From Parvicella sp964387945 (GTDB lineage: Bacteria; Bacteroidota; Bacteroidia; Flavobacteriales_D; Parvicellaceae): a stretch of 64,000 nucleotides of DNA. Within the stretch, counting starts at the first letter, position 1, and each line of letters opens with the position of its first letter. The stretch spans positions 120,608 to 184,607 of the forward strand of contig CAYLYX010000008.1 in assembly GCA_964387945.1 (NCBI GenBank). Reading direction: 5' to 3'. Both the position numbers and the translations under genes were made by a program. The notes under the pieces were generated by a model that was not told where the DNA came from, searched no databases, and worked only from the letters and a program-made list of their open reading frames with translations. Positions 51,054 to 59,627 of the stretch are shown here, in pieces.

Positions 51054-52745
51054 CTAGCTCAATCCAGAAATCTTTCCATTATCATCAATGTTCATGCCTT
51101 CGCTGGCAGGAGTAGCTGGTAAGCCAGGCATTCGCATCATTTTACCAAGGATAGGAATTAAGAACCCTGCTCCCGCAGCAAACTCAAACTCTCGAACGTT
51201 AACCGTGAAGTTAGTTGGACGGCCAATAAGTGCATCATTATCCGAAAAGGATTTTTGCGTCTTCGCCATACACACAGGTAGCTTATTCAGCTTTAGATCT
51301 TCGATAGTTCTGAGGTCGGTTATTGCTTTCTTGCTAAACTCAACGCCATCAGCTCCGTAAATTTCTTTAGCAATGATTTCGATTTTTGTTTTCACTGAAA
51401 GATTCCACTCATAAAGCGGTTTGAAATGGTTTTTTCCGGATTCAACTTCTTCTACTACAGCTTCAGCTAAATCGGTCATCCCTTCTCCTCCTTGAGCCCA
51501 TCCTCTTGCTACAACGGCTTTCACACCAAGTTTTTTACATTTCTTTTGAATGAACTCAACTTCTTCTTCCGTATCGGATGGAAAAGCATTGATAGCCACA
51601 ACAGGGTTTAAACCGAATTTATGAATGTTTTCAATGTGCTTTTCAAGGTTCGCAAAACCTTTTTTCACGCGTTTTAAGTTGGCGGTGTTGTATTCTTCTT
51701 TTGGCGCTCCACCATGATGTCTCAGCGCTCGAATAGTTGCTACCAAAACAACTGCCTTAGGTTTTAACCCACTAGAAACACATTTAATGTCCAAGAACTT
51801 CTCAGCCCCCAAATCCGCTCCAAAACCTGCTTCTGTAACCACATAATCAGAGAGTGACATCCCCATTTTTGTAGCGATAACCGTATTCGTGCCCTGTGCG
51901 ATGTTTGCAAAAGGACCTCCATGGATAATAGCAGGATTACCTTCTAATGTTTGAACCAAATTTGGTTTGATGGCATCTTTTAATAGAATGGCCATTGCAT
52001 TCTCCGCCTTTAAGTCCTTTGCGTAGACTGGTTTTTTGTCAAAAGTGAATCCAACGAAAATGTTCCCGAGCCTTTTCTTGAGGTCAGAAAAATTCTCAGC
52101 CATACACAAAATTGCCATGACTTCAGAAGCGGGTGTAATGTTAAACCCATCCTCTCTTGGAATTCCATTGGCTGTACCTCCCAAACCAATCGTAATTTGT
52201 CTAAGTGCACGGTCGTTCATATCCATAACTCTTTTCCAAACAATGGTTCTCGGATCAATTCCCAGTGATCGATTTTTACTTTGAATATTGTTATCTATCA
52301 AGGCACTCAACAGGTTGTTCGCTTTTTCAATAGCTGCAAAATCCCCCGTGAAGTGAAGGTTGATATCTTCCATTGGAACCACCTGTGCATAACCACCACC
52401 TGCAGCACCTCCTTTAATTCCAAATACTGGACCGAGGGAAGGTTCTCTCAAAACAACGGTAGTCTTTTTGCCAACCTTATTCAGACCTTCGGTTACACCG
52501 ATAGAAGTGGTTGTCTTTCCTTCTCCGGCTGGAGTAGGCGTGAGCGCAGTAACCAAAACCAAGTTACATTTTTCGATTTTCTTTTTATCGATGAAAGACA
52601 GCGGAAGTTTAGCCTTATACTTTCCATACATTTCGATGTCATCTTCATCAATATTAAGCTTTGCAGCAATGTCTTTGATGTGTTCCATCTTAGCAGCTTG
52701 TGCTATTTCAATGTCCGAAAAATTGTGTGTCGTTGGTTTTGCCAT
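51054..52745 (-). CDS. fhs: Formate--tetrahydrofolate ligase
   Basis: Makes 10-formyl-tetrahydrofolate from formate, THF and ATP for one-carbon metabolism. The 563-residue protein (ATG 52745, 'MAKPTTHNFSDIEIAQAAKM') has the ATP-binding 'TALTPTPAGEGKTTTSIG', 'EPSLGPVFGIKGGAAGGGYAQVVPMEDINLHF', 'NIAQGTNTVIATKM' and 'TEAGFGADLGAEKF', all diagnostic. It starts a monocistronic unit; the membrane-protein gene upstream on the same strand is 67 bases away. Confidence 0.97.
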   Translation of the reverse strand: MAKPTTHNFSDIEIAQAAKMEHIKDIAAKLNIDEDDIEMYGKYKAKLPLSFIDKKKIEKCNLVLVTALTPTPAGEGKTTTSIGVTEGLNKVGKKTTVVLREPSLGPVFGIKGGAAGGGYAQVVPMEDINLHFTGDFAAIEKANNLLSALIDNNIQSKNRSLGIDPRTIVWKRVMDMNDRALRQITIGLGGTANGIPREDGFNITPASEVMAILCMAENFSDLKKRLGNIFVGFTFDKKPVYAKDLKAENAMAILLKDAIKPNLVQTLEGNPAIIHGGPFANIAQGTNTVIATKMGMSLSDYVVTEAGFGADLGAEKFLDIKCVSSGLKPKAVVLVATIRALRHHGGAPKEEYNTANLKRVKKGFANLEKHIENIHKFGLNPVVAINAFPSDTEEEVEFIQKKCKKLGVKAVVARGWAQGGEGMTDLAEAVVEEVESGKNHFKPLYEWNLSVKTKIEIIAKEIYGADGVEFSKKAITDLRTIEDLKLNKLPVCMAKTQKSFSDNDALIGRPTNFTVNVREFEFAAGAGFLIPILGKMMRMPGLPATPASEGMNIDDNGKISGLS

Positions 52746-52812
52746 GGTGTGTAAAGTTTGATACAAGTTTAAGAAATTTGTAGAAACGGCAATGCGAGCT
52801 TGTTTAAAGAAA

Positions 52813-53433
52813 TTAATAATACTTTCCCCTCTTAGGTTTCGGAGTAACGAGTTCTAACTTTCCTTGGGATAAGGCTGCTTTTTTAAGTTCGTAGTCCTTT
52901 CGATAATGAGCCAGATAGGGTTTGGCTTCCTTATTTTTATTGAGAATGTGAATCAATGCGGTGAGCGCTTCCGTTTTACCTGTATTCAAAATTCGGCTGC
53001 TGTTTCCCGTAGCGTCAAAAATGTGAACCAGCCACGTTTCGTCCTTGTTGTATTGGTTAGGATTGCTTCTTGCAAGATCAAATATGGCGACCGGTAAAAT
53101 CCCTCCATACTGTTGGTTTTTCCTTTTGTCCGTTAGAATGGTGTACTTAATGGTGATGCCTTTGATGTCGGCAATGCTACTCCAGTTCCCCAACTTCATA
53201 CCTAAGAAAGAATTAGCGGACTTGAAGCGATCGTTTTCCAAGTCTAGAATGAACTCTCTCCTTACCACAAATAGGTATAACCCCAGTACAAACAGAGGAA
53301 TAGAAAGTAGGGTAGGAAGGCCTTCAAACTTAATTGCGACTAAGCATGCGCCTACGACCAGAAAAACGGCATACCCATAAGTCATTGCAGAGTAGGGGTA
53401 GCCCTGTTTTATTACGATTTTTTCTTCACTCAT
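52813..53433 (-). CDS. Membrane protein of unknown function
   Basis: A 206-residue protein from ATG 53433 ('MSEEKIVIKQGYPYSAMTYG') with two hydrophobic segments in the first 70 residues ('YAVFLVVGACLVAIKF' and 'LLSIPLFVLGLYLFVV'). A soluble beta-rich domain with a PH-like look follows ('SFLGMKLGNWSSIADIKGI', 'DETWLVHIFDATGNSSRIL', 'EALTALIHILNKNKE') and a basic tail ('KPKRGKYY'). No named family is recognised. The longer frame to 53499 has no support. It is divergent from ettA. Confidence 0.7.
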   Translation of the reverse strand: MSEEKIVIKQGYPYSAMTYGYAVFLVVGACLVAIKFEGLPTLLSIPLFVLGLYLFVVRREFILDLENDRFKSANSFLGMKLGNWSSIADIKGITIKYTILTDKRKNQQYGGILPVAIFDLARSNPNQYNKDETWLVHIFDATGNSSRILNTGKTEALTALIHILNKNKEAKPYLAHYRKDYELKKAALSQGKLELVTPKPKRGKYY

Positions 53434-53540
53434 CTTCACAAGTTTAATGATTTTTGCGTAAATAGTGGGTTTCAGCATGATTCTCAATCCAAGAGACAAT
53501 CTTTATTTCTGTTCCGTTCTGAAAATCAACTTCTCCTATT

Positions 53541-53548
53541 TATATTTG
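53541..53548 (+). promoter_or_regulatory. -7 element (TATATTTG) for ettA
   Basis: A perfect TAnnTTTG match 21 bases before the ettA ATG. Confidence 0.5.
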
Positions 53549-53569
53549 TGTTAAACTTAAAATGTAAGT

Positions 53570-55258
53570 ATGTCAGACGATAAAAAGATCATATTCTCAA
53601 TGGTGAATGTGAGTAAGCAAACACCACAAGGAAAACAAATACTAAAAGACATTTACCTATCCTTTTATTATGGAGCTAAGATTGGTATTCTTGGTTTAAA
53701 CGGAGCTGGTAAATCTACCGTGATGAAGATCATCGCAGGGATTGATAAGAATTACCAAGGGGATGTTGTTTTCTCTCCAGGGTATTCTGTTGGATATTTG
53801 CCACAGGAGCCCGAGTTGGATGAATCGAAGACAGTAAAGGAGATTGTTCAGGAAGGTGTTCAGGAGGTGGTTGATTTGTTGGCGGAATACGAGGACATCA
53901 ATAATAAGTTCATGGACGAAGAGATCATGAATGATCCCGATAAAATGAACGATTTGATTGAGAAGCAAGGGAAAGTGCAAGAAAAAATTGATCAGATGGA
54001 TGCTTGGGATTTAGACTCGAAGCTCGATCTAGCGATGGATGCCTTGAGAACACCCGAAGGAGATACGCCCATCAAAAACCTTTCTGGAGGTGAAAGAAGA
54101 AGGGTAGCGTTGTGTCGATTGTTATTGAAACAACCAGATATTCTATTGCTAGATGAGCCGACCAACCACTTAGATGCGGAGTCAGTACATTGGTTGGAGC
54201 AGCACTTGCAGAACTATAAAGGAACGGTGATCGCTGTAACGCACGACCGTTACTTCTTGGATAATGTAGCGGGATGGATTTTAGAATTGGATAGAGGAGA
54301 AGGAATACCTTATAAAGGAAATTACTCATCTTGGTTAGAGCAAAAGCAAAAGCGTCTCCAACAAGAAGAAAAGCAGGAGTCGAAACGTCAAAAAGCGTTG
54401 GCGCGAGAGTTGGAATGGGTGAGGCAAGGACCTAAAGGACGTCAGAGCAAAGGAAAAGCTCGTTTGAATAATTACGAAGCGATGCTGAGCGAAGACATTA
54501 AAGAGAAAGAAGCAAAAATTGAGATTCCGATTCCTAACGGACCTCGATTGGGGAATGAAGTGATTGAGGCGGTTGATGTGGCCAAAGGATACGGTGATCG
54601 TTTATTATACGAGAACTTAAACTTTAAATTACCACCTGCAGGTATTGTTGGGGTAATTGGACCAAATGGTGCTGGTAAGACGACTTTGTTTAGAATGATC
54701 ATGGGAGAAGAAACACCAGACTCAGGAGAATTTAAGGTGGGTTCTACCGTACAGATTGGATACGTAGATCAGCGTCATAAAGATGTGGATCCTAACAAAT
54801 CTGTTTATGAAGTGATTAGTGGAGGGAATGAAGTGATCGAAGTAGGAGGAAAGACCATTAACTCCAGAGCGTATTGTTCTCGTTTCAACTTCGCAGGGGC
54901 AGATCAGCAAAAGAAAGTAGGAGTGCTTTCTGGGGGAGAAAGAAATAGATTGCACTTGGCGATGACCTTAAAAACTGAAGCCAACGTTTTATTGCTGGAT
55001 GAGCCGACCAACGATATTGATGTAAACACACTTCGAGCATTGGAAGAAGGTATTGAGAGTTTTGCGGGTTGTGCCGTGGTGATTTCTCACGACAGATGGT
55101 TCCTAGATAGAATCTGTACGCATATTCTGGCTTTTGAAGGAGATTCTACCGTTTACTACTTCGAAGGTGGTTATTCAGAATATGAAGAGAATCGTAAGAA
55201 ACGTTTAGGTGGAGATATCATTCCGACAAGAGTAAAGTACAAGAAGTTGGTACGCTAA
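53570..55258 (+). CDS. ettA: Energy-dependent translational throttle protein EttA (ABC-F)
   Basis: A soluble ABC-F ATPase that binds the ribosomal E site and gates early translation according to ATP level. The 562-residue protein has two ATPase halves: Walker A 'GLNGAGKST' (~42-50) and 'GPNGAGKTT' (~364), signatures 'LSGGERRRVAL' and 'LSGGERNRLHL', and Walker B 'ILLLDEPTNHLD' and 'VLLLDEPTNDID'. Between them lies the linker with basic coiled-coil ('QKQKRLQQEEKQESKRQKAL'). The start 'FSMVNVSKQTPQGKQILKDI' is the EttA form. There are no membrane segments. A hairpin after the stop is shared with the convergent thioesterase gene. Confidence 0.95.
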   Translation: MSDDKKIIFSMVNVSKQTPQGKQILKDIYLSFYYGAKIGILGLNGAGKSTVMKIIAGIDKNYQGDVVFSPGYSVGYLPQEPELDESKTVKEIVQEGVQEVVDLLAEYEDINNKFMDEEIMNDPDKMNDLIEKQGKVQEKIDQMDAWDLDSKLDLAMDALRTPEGDTPIKNLSGGERRRVALCRLLLKQPDILLLDEPTNHLDAESVHWLEQHLQNYKGTVIAVTHDRYFLDNVAGWILELDRGEGIPYKGNYSSWLEQKQKRLQQEEKQESKRQKALARELEWVRQGPKGRQSKGKARLNNYEAMLSEDIKEKEAKIEIPIPNGPRLGNEVIEAVDVAKGYGDRLLYENLNFKLPPAGIVGVIGPNGAGKTTLFRMIMGEETPDSGEFKVGSTVQIGYVDQRHKDVDPNKSVYEVISGGNEVIEVGGKTINSRAYCSRFNFAGADQQKKVGVLSGGERNRLHLAMTLKTEANVLLLDEPTNDIDVNTLRALEEGIESFAGCAVVISHDRWFLDRICTHILAFEGDSTVYYFEGGYSEYEENRKKRLGGDIIPTRVKYKKLVR

Positions 55259-55312
55259 AGCTGAAGTGTGAAATCAGAACGTTGAAAGAAATTTTTCTGA
55301 TTATTCAGCTTT
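55257..55312. terminator. Putative bidirectional terminator between ettA and the thioesterase gene
   Basis: AAAGCTGAA (55257-55265) pairs with TTCAGCTTT (55304-55312), and inside it AATCAGAA pairs with TTCTGATT. The hairpin spans the gap between two convergent genes and includes part of both stop regions. The T-tracts on either side are weak, so efficiency is uncertain. Confidence 0.55.
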
Positions 55313-55751
55313 CTGGTTTCAACTTTTTAGTAAGTCCTCTTTTTTCCATTGGGTAAATATTAAAAGTTCCTAAGGCTTTGGATACCAATTCGCCTGTTTC
55401 TTCTTTGAAGATTTTTGCACTGGTACAGATCAGACTTTTACCTTGAAATTCGATCTCTCCTTTGCCGATTAACTTATCGCCCAAGAAGGTGGGTTTAAAA
55501 TAGTTGACTTTGAATTCAACGGTACTTACCAAATTACCATCATCATAAACAGCAGTAAGTGCAGTAGTTCCCAGTACAGCATCCATCATGGCGGCAGTAA
55601 TGGCTCCGTGTCCGACTCCTGGACTGCTCAAATGTTTTTCGGCAATCGTTGTGCGGTATTCAATATCACCCGGTCCGTGAACTGTAAGTTCAAAACCTAA
55701 GCCTTTGTCCACATTGTTGAATTTTTCGTAGAGTCCTTTTACGGTATCCAT
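55305..55751 (-). CDS. PaaI-type hotdog-fold thioesterase
   Basis: A 148-residue hotdog-fold protein. 'LSSPGVGHGAITAAMMDAVL' is the active-site helix region of PaaI/YdiI-like acyl-CoA thioesterases (HG-x3-AMMDA), followed by 'LVSTVEFKVNYFKPTFLGDKL' and 'ALGTFNIYP'. The substrate is unknown; neighbours are unrelated. It would act in the cytosol on acyl-CoA or aryl-CoA thioesters. It is single and convergent with ettA. Confidence 0.88.
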   Translation of the reverse strand: MDTVKGLYEKFNNVDKGLGFELTVHGPGDIEYRTTIAEKHLSSPGVGHGAITAAMMDAVLGTTALTAVYDDGNLVSTVEFKVNYFKPTFLGDKLIGKGEIEFQGKSLICTSAKIFKEETGELVSKALGTFNIYPMEKRGLTKKLKPES

Positions 55752-55864
55752 ATCAAACTATTTGGTGCAAAACTAAACTTTTATTTAGTATGCGTGCATA
55801 CGGAGTTGATAACCTTTTTTTAAGATCGTTTTTAGTTTGGCACAGTTCATGAATTGTATGTTGC

Positions 55865-56377
55865 ATGAAGATAAAGTTGGTCATAACGTTTTTTATTTTG
55901 CTGATGCTCTGCATAGGAGATGCGTTTGCCCAGAAGAGTGAGAAGGTCATTGAGGAACCTACCTTTTATTACTATGCGAATGGGGATATTTCGGTCAAAA
56001 TAACACCTTGGAAAGATCATAGGCGAACCATCACGCTATACGATTTGGAAGGAAATGTTACGTTTTCAACAGAAGATATTAAAATGAGTTATTCTGTGTT
56101 TAACAGGTTGAAGTTTCATGACAACGGAGCGGTGAAGGAGATGGTAGAATCGAGAAATCCGGGTGCTAGTCTTTATATGTATTCGGCTACCATGACTTTC
56201 AGTACCACCAACGAGCCTCTAAAAATGGTTAAGAGTAAGACTCCGTCTACATTAGATGAAATGATTTGCGATAGTGTTCCGTGGTTTTGGGATAAAAAAA
56301 GTAAGTCATGGTATAAACAGGAAACGCAAGAGTGTCAACCTGTAAAGCCTTTTTCTGATAAAGCACCAAAAAAGTAG
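55865..56377 (+). CDS. Secreted hypothetical protein
   Basis: No family recognised. The 170-residue protein has a signal peptide ('MKIKLVITFFILLMLCIGDAFA') and a short body with YwqK-like strands ('FYYYANGDISVKI', 'RLKFHDNGAVKEMV') and a C-terminal 'VPWFWDKKSKSWYKQ'. The strand pattern echoes the MORN/YwqK protein at 42-44 kb but only two units are seen. It stands alone, with a gap of 139 bases to purC. Confidence 0.65.
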   Translation: MKIKLVITFFILLMLCIGDAFAQKSEKVIEEPTFYYYANGDISVKITPWKDHRRTITLYDLEGNVTFSTEDIKMSYSVFNRLKFHDNGAVKEMVESRNPGASLYMYSATMTFSTTNEPLKMVKSKTPSTLDEMICDSVPWFWDKKSKSWYKQETQECQPVKPFSDKAPKK

Positions 56378-56490
56378 TTCCATGGCGACTAAGTGATTTG
56401 ATGGCAAATCGTATCGAAGTCAGCTAGTCTCCTGTTCAAAACATTTCATAGAATTGAACAATTCAGCTATGTGTGTAAAGAGTCGTATTT

Positions 56491-56498
56491 TATCTTTG
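56491..56498 (+). promoter_or_regulatory. -7 element (TATCTTTG) for purC-SUI1
   Basis: A perfect TAnnTTTG match 18 bases before the ATG at 56517. It falls inside the 5' extension of the longer frame and so decides the start. Confidence 0.55.
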
Positions 56499-56516
56499 CG
56501 TCTCAATTTATACGCA

Positions 56517-57467
56517 ATGAACGCAATTAAAGATATCGCATTTAATTTCCCCGGACAGACCAATCATTACAAAGGAAAAGTAAGAGATGTTTATAGCATC
56601 GATGATGACTTACTAGTGATGGTTGCCAGCGATCGGATTTCTGCATTTGACGTGGTTCTTCCTAAAGGAATTCCTTTCAAAGGGCAAGTGTTGAATCAGT
56701 TGGCAGCCAAGTTTCTCAAAGCTACAGAAGATATTTGTCCGAATTGGTTGATCGATTCTCCCGATCCGAACGTAAGTGTCGGTAAAAGATGTGAGCCTTA
56801 TCGTATCGAAATGGTGATAAGAGGTTATTTGGCTGGTCATGCCTGGAGAACTTACAAAAGTGGCGAAAGAGTTTTGTGCGGTGTAACGATGCCTGAGGGG
56901 ATGAAAGAAAATCAAAGATTTCCAGAGCCGATCATCACACCGGCTACCAAGGCAGAAGAAGGACACGATGAAGACATCTCCAGAGAAGAGATCATTGCAC
57001 AGGGAATTGTGACAGAAGCAGACTACCAAAAACTAGAAGAGTATACCAGAAAAATATTCCAACGAGGTACGGAAATCGCTGCAAAGCAAGGGTTGATTTT
57101 GGTCGATACGAAGTACGAGTTTGGAAAAATAGGAGATGAGATCTACCTGATGGATGAGATTCATACACCTGATTCATCAAGATACTTTTATGCAGATACC
57201 TACGATGAGTTATTGGCAGCAGATCAACCTCAGAGACAGTTGTCTAAAGAGTTTGTGAGAGAATGGTTGATGGCAGGTGGTTTTCAAGGTAAAGATGGTC
57301 AAACGATTCCAGAGATGACGGATGAATTTGTACGGTCGGTTACAGATCGTTATATTGAATTGTATGAAAAAGTAACTGGGGAGGCATTTGTAAAAGCAGA
57401 TGTTTCTGATCCTGTGAATAGAATTCAGAAAAATGTAACGGCTTGTCTAGCTGTACTAAAGGTTTAA
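56517..57467 (+). CDS. purC: Phosphoribosylaminoimidazole-succinocarboxamide synthase
   Basis: Condenses CAIR with aspartate to SAICAR in purine synthesis. The 316-residue protein has 'HYKGKVRDVYSIDDDLLVMVASDRISAFD', 'CEPYRIEMVIRGYLAGHAWRTYKSGE', 'KAEEGHDEDIS' and 'LILVDTKYEFG', with 'DEIHTPDSSRYFY' near the active site. It is of the larger, Bacteroidota/yeast-like type. ATG 56517 is used; the open frame upstream to 56454 contains the promoter box. A SUI1-domain gene begins three bases after the stop. Confidence 0.96.
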   Translation: MNAIKDIAFNFPGQTNHYKGKVRDVYSIDDDLLVMVASDRISAFDVVLPKGIPFKGQVLNQLAAKFLKATEDICPNWLIDSPDPNVSVGKRCEPYRIEMVIRGYLAGHAWRTYKSGERVLCGVTMPEGMKENQRFPEPIITPATKAEEGHDEDISREEIIAQGIVTEADYQKLEEYTRKIFQRGTEIAAKQGLILVDTKYEFGKIGDEIYLMDEIHTPDSSRYFYADTYDELLAADQPQRQLSKEFVREWLMAGGFQGKDGQTIPEMTDEFVRSVTDRYIELYEKVTGEAFVKADVSDPVNRIQKNVTACLAVLKV

Positions 57468-57470
57468 CAG

Positions 57471-57812
57471 ATGGGAAAAAACAAGAACAAAAAGAATGTA
57501 GTCTACTCAACGAATCCAGACTATGATTACGAATACGATGAGGATGAGGTAGAAGAAACGCTTCCTCCTAATGAGCAATTGCTCTACGTTTCGATCGACA
57601 GAAAACAACGAGGAGGAAAATCCGTGGTTTTGGTTGAAGGGTTTGTGGGTGAAGAAGAAGATTTGAAAGATTTAGGGAAGCTACTGAAGTCAAAATGTGG
57701 GGTAGGTGGCTCAGCAAAGAACGGAGAGATCACCATTCAAGGAGATCAAAGGGACAAAGTGATAGAGGTTCTCGAAAAAGAAGGTTATAAAACAAAACGC
57801 AAGGGAGGGTAG
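57471..57812 (+). CDS. SUI1/eIF1-domain translation factor (YciH-like)
   Basis: A 113-residue protein. The N-terminus is basic then acidic with low complexity ('GKNKNKKNVVYSTNPDYDYE', 'YDEDEVEETLPP'), and the C-terminal ~75 residues are an SUI1 fold: 'RKQRGGKSVVLVEGF', 'LGKLLKSKCGVGGSAKNGEI' and 'IQGDQRDKVIEVLEKEGYK'. Bacterial members such as YciH are linked to start-site fidelity; the exact role is uncertain. It is in an operon with purC. Confidence 0.88.
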   Translation: MGKNKNKKNVVYSTNPDYDYEYDEDEVEETLPPNEQLLYVSIDRKQRGGKSVVLVEGFVGEEEDLKDLGKLLKSKCGVGGSAKNGEITIQGDQRDKVIEVLEKEGYKTKRKGG

Positions 57813-57813
57813 T

Positions 57814-57921
57814 TGAAAACCTGAAATTTGAAAGTTGAAATTAGAAAGGTGAATCGTTAGGTTTAGTCAAAAGTCAAGCGTCTAATATCCACTGTCCAAC
57901 GTCTAAAGTCCAAAATCAAAT
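57814..57921. repeat. Degenerate 7-bp periodic tract
   Basis: The gap between the SUI1 gene and sucD is built of 7-base units. From 57814 units of the form TGAAANT or similar (TGAAATT, TGAAAGT, TGAAATT, AGAAAGG, TGAATCG) alternate. From 57866 eight units of the form [GA]TCnAnn follow without a gap (GTCAAAA, GTCAAGC, GTCTAAT, ATCCACT, GTCCAAC, GTCTAAA, GTCCAAA, ATCAAAT). A two-base slip separates the blocks. Such degenerate heptads are seen in intergenic DNA of some Bacteroidota; their function is not known. Confidence 0.75.
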
Positions 57922-57974
57922 TAAAAGATTATTAAGTTTTTTCAACAATCCGAACCCGTACCGGATACTATTGT

Positions 57975-57982
57975 TAAATTTG
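57975..57982 (+). promoter_or_regulatory. -7 element (TAAATTTG) for sucD
   Basis: A perfect TAnnTTTG match 40 bases before the sucD ATG and just after the heptad tract. Confidence 0.45.
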
Positions 57983-58022
57983 AGACCATTAATTATTTAA
58001 GAAACATAAGTAACGTAATAAA

Positions 58023-58901
58023 ATGAGTGTACTAGTAAATAAAGATTCAAAAGTAATCGTTCAAGGATTTACAGGAAGCGAGGGAACATTCCACGCAGGA
58101 CAGATGATTGAGTATGGAACTAACGTTGTGGGTGGAGTAACTCCAGGAAAAGGTGGTCAAACACACTTGGATAGACCTGTTTTCAACACGGTTTCAGAAG
58201 CGGTTGAGAAAGCTGGAGCTGATGTTTCCATCATTTTTGTACCACCAGCATTTGCTGCGGATGCGATCATGGAAGCTGCTCAGGCAGGTATCAAAGTGAT
58301 CGTTTGTATCACAGAGGGTATTCCAGTAGCGGATATGGTAAACGTTAAAGAATATTTATCAGATAAAGATTGTACACTTATCGGACCTAACTGTCCGGGA
58401 GTGATGACGGCAGGGGAAGCTAAAGTAGGGATTATGCCTGGGTTTATCTTCAACAAAGGTTCTATTGGAATCGTTTCTAAATCAGGAACGTTGACGTACG
58501 AAGCCGTAGATCAAATCACTAAGGCGGGATTAGGACAAACAACAGCTATCGGAATCGGAGGAGACCCAATCATCGGAACAACGACCAAGGAAGCAGTTAA
58601 GTTACTAATGGCTGACCCAGAAACAGAAGGGATTATCATGATCGGTGAGATCGGTGGTAACTTGGAAGCAGAAGCTGGAAAGTGGATCAAAGAACATGGA
58701 ACGAAGCCAGTTGTTGCGTTTATCGCAGGAGAAACTGCTCCAAAAGGTAGAACAATGGGACACGCTGGTGCAATCGTTGGTGGTGAAGAAGATACTGCAG
58801 CTGCTAAGAAGAGAATTTTGAGAGAGTGTGGTGTACACGTAGTAGATTCTCCAGCAGAGATTGGAAAGAAAATGGTTGAGGTATTGGGAGTAACAGCCTA
58901 G
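58023..58901 (+). CDS. sucD: Succinate--CoA ligase subunit alpha
   Basis: The CoA-binding subunit of succinyl-CoA synthetase in the TCA cycle. The 292-residue protein has 'VIVQGFTGSEGTFHAGQMI', 'GGVTPGKGGQTHLDRPVF', 'GPNCPGVMTAGEAKVGIMPG', 'GIVSKSGTLTYEAV' and the phosphohistidine site 'RTMGHAGAIVGG' (His247). It is not followed by sucC, which must lie elsewhere. A strong terminator comes next. Confidence 0.97.
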   Translation: MSVLVNKDSKVIVQGFTGSEGTFHAGQMIEYGTNVVGGVTPGKGGQTHLDRPVFNTVSEAVEKAGADVSIIFVPPAFAADAIMEAAQAGIKVIVCITEGIPVADMVNVKEYLSDKDCTLIGPNCPGVMTAGEAKVGIMPGFIFNKGSIGIVSKSGTLTYEAVDQITKAGLGQTTAIGIGGDPIIGTTTKEAVKLLMADPETEGIIMIGEIGGNLEAEAGKWIKEHGTKPVVAFIAGETAPKGRTMGHAGAIVGGEEDTAAAKKRILRECGVHVVDSPAEIGKKMVEVLGVTA

Positions 58902-58921
58902 TATTCTCTACTACATATTTG

Positions 58922-58959
58922 AAATCCTGATGCTCTACCGAGGTCAGGATTTTTTTTTT
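58922..58959 (+). terminator. Rho-independent terminator of sucD
   Basis: AAATCCTGA (58922-58930) pairs with TCAGGATTT (58944-58952), with an inner CTC/GAG, followed by a T-run to 58959. It starts about 20 bases after the sucD stop. Confidence 0.88.
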
Positions 58960-58977
58960 CAATAAAATCACAGGTAG

Positions 58978-59319
58978 ATGAAAAAAATAAACATTGGATT
59001 TGTGATGGCGCTAGTTGCTATCGTTACGCTCACTTCATGCGGAAGTTGGACGGATGAGTCGCGAACAGAATCAATTAACAGCTGTGTTGAGAAGTATAAG
59101 GCTTCGTTTGAGTCCATGAAGTTGGGGGAAAATGAAGTGTATGATGAGGTTTACCTAGATGCGTGCAAGTGTATCCAAGAAAAAATCGAAGAGAAATACA
59201 GGAGCCCCTCGGCATTTGAGGAGGAAGCTGGTGGGGATCATCATCACTGGACAAAGGGATGTTTTGATATCGATAAGTTTATGAAAGAAGCTACAGGGAT
59301 GGGTAATATTTTGGATTGA
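58978..59319 (+). CDS. Small lipoprotein of unknown function
   Basis: A 113-residue protein with a lipoprotein signal ('MKKINIGFVMALVAIVTLTSC', lipobox LTSC). The mature part is acidic and helical and carries four more Cys ('NSCVEKYKASF', 'YLDACKCIQEKIEEKY' and 'HHHWTKGCFDIDKF') with a three-His cluster beside the last. No family is recognised. It is the first of three short genes that overlap or nearly touch and are probably one operon. Confidence 0.65.
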   Translation: MKKINIGFVMALVAIVTLTSCGSWTDESRTESINSCVEKYKASFESMKLGENEVYDEVYLDACKCIQEKIEEKYRSPSAFEEEAGGDHHHWTKGCFDIDKFMKEATGMGNILD

Positions 59320-59342
59320 GTTTGTTTGCAAAGACTTCTCTG

Positions 59343-59627
59343 ATGAAAACCTTTTTGTTGATTTTCATATTGGTTCTACTAAAGACAATTGTGTTTTTGG
59401 GAGTAATGATGACGTTTTTGTCTCCAAGGGCTCAGAGTTGGCAGGTTTTCGGACAGCTCGGGACAGGCTTTGTTACTCAGTTCGCATTCTCTCTTGTCTT
59501 AACGTTGATTCTGTTAACCATTGTGAAAACAAAGATTTCAGTGGGCTCAAGAAAACTGGCTTTAGTCTCTATTTTTGCAATTGATCTGGTTTTGTTAATA
59601 TTGTTTGTATTAGAATGTTATTTATGA
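59343..59627 (+). CDS. Small membrane protein
   Basis: A 94-residue protein from ATG 59343 with three hydrophobic segments: 'LLIFILVLLKTIVFLGVMM', 'VTQFAFSLVLTLILLTIV' and 'LALVSIFAIDLVLLILFVL'. A TTG at 59316 would add nine residues and overlap the upstream gene; ATG is preferred. No family is recognised. Its stop overlaps the next start by 13 bases. Confidence 0.6.
   Translation: MKTFLLIFILVLLKTIVFLGVMMTFLSPRAQSWQVFGQLGTGFVTQFAFSLVLTLILLTIVKTKISVGSRKLALVSIFAIDLVLLILFVLECYL

Noticed and set aside
57866..57921. The regularly spaced GTC units as a possible CRISPR-like array
   Set aside because: Units are 7 bases and degenerate with no spacers, and no cas genes are present.
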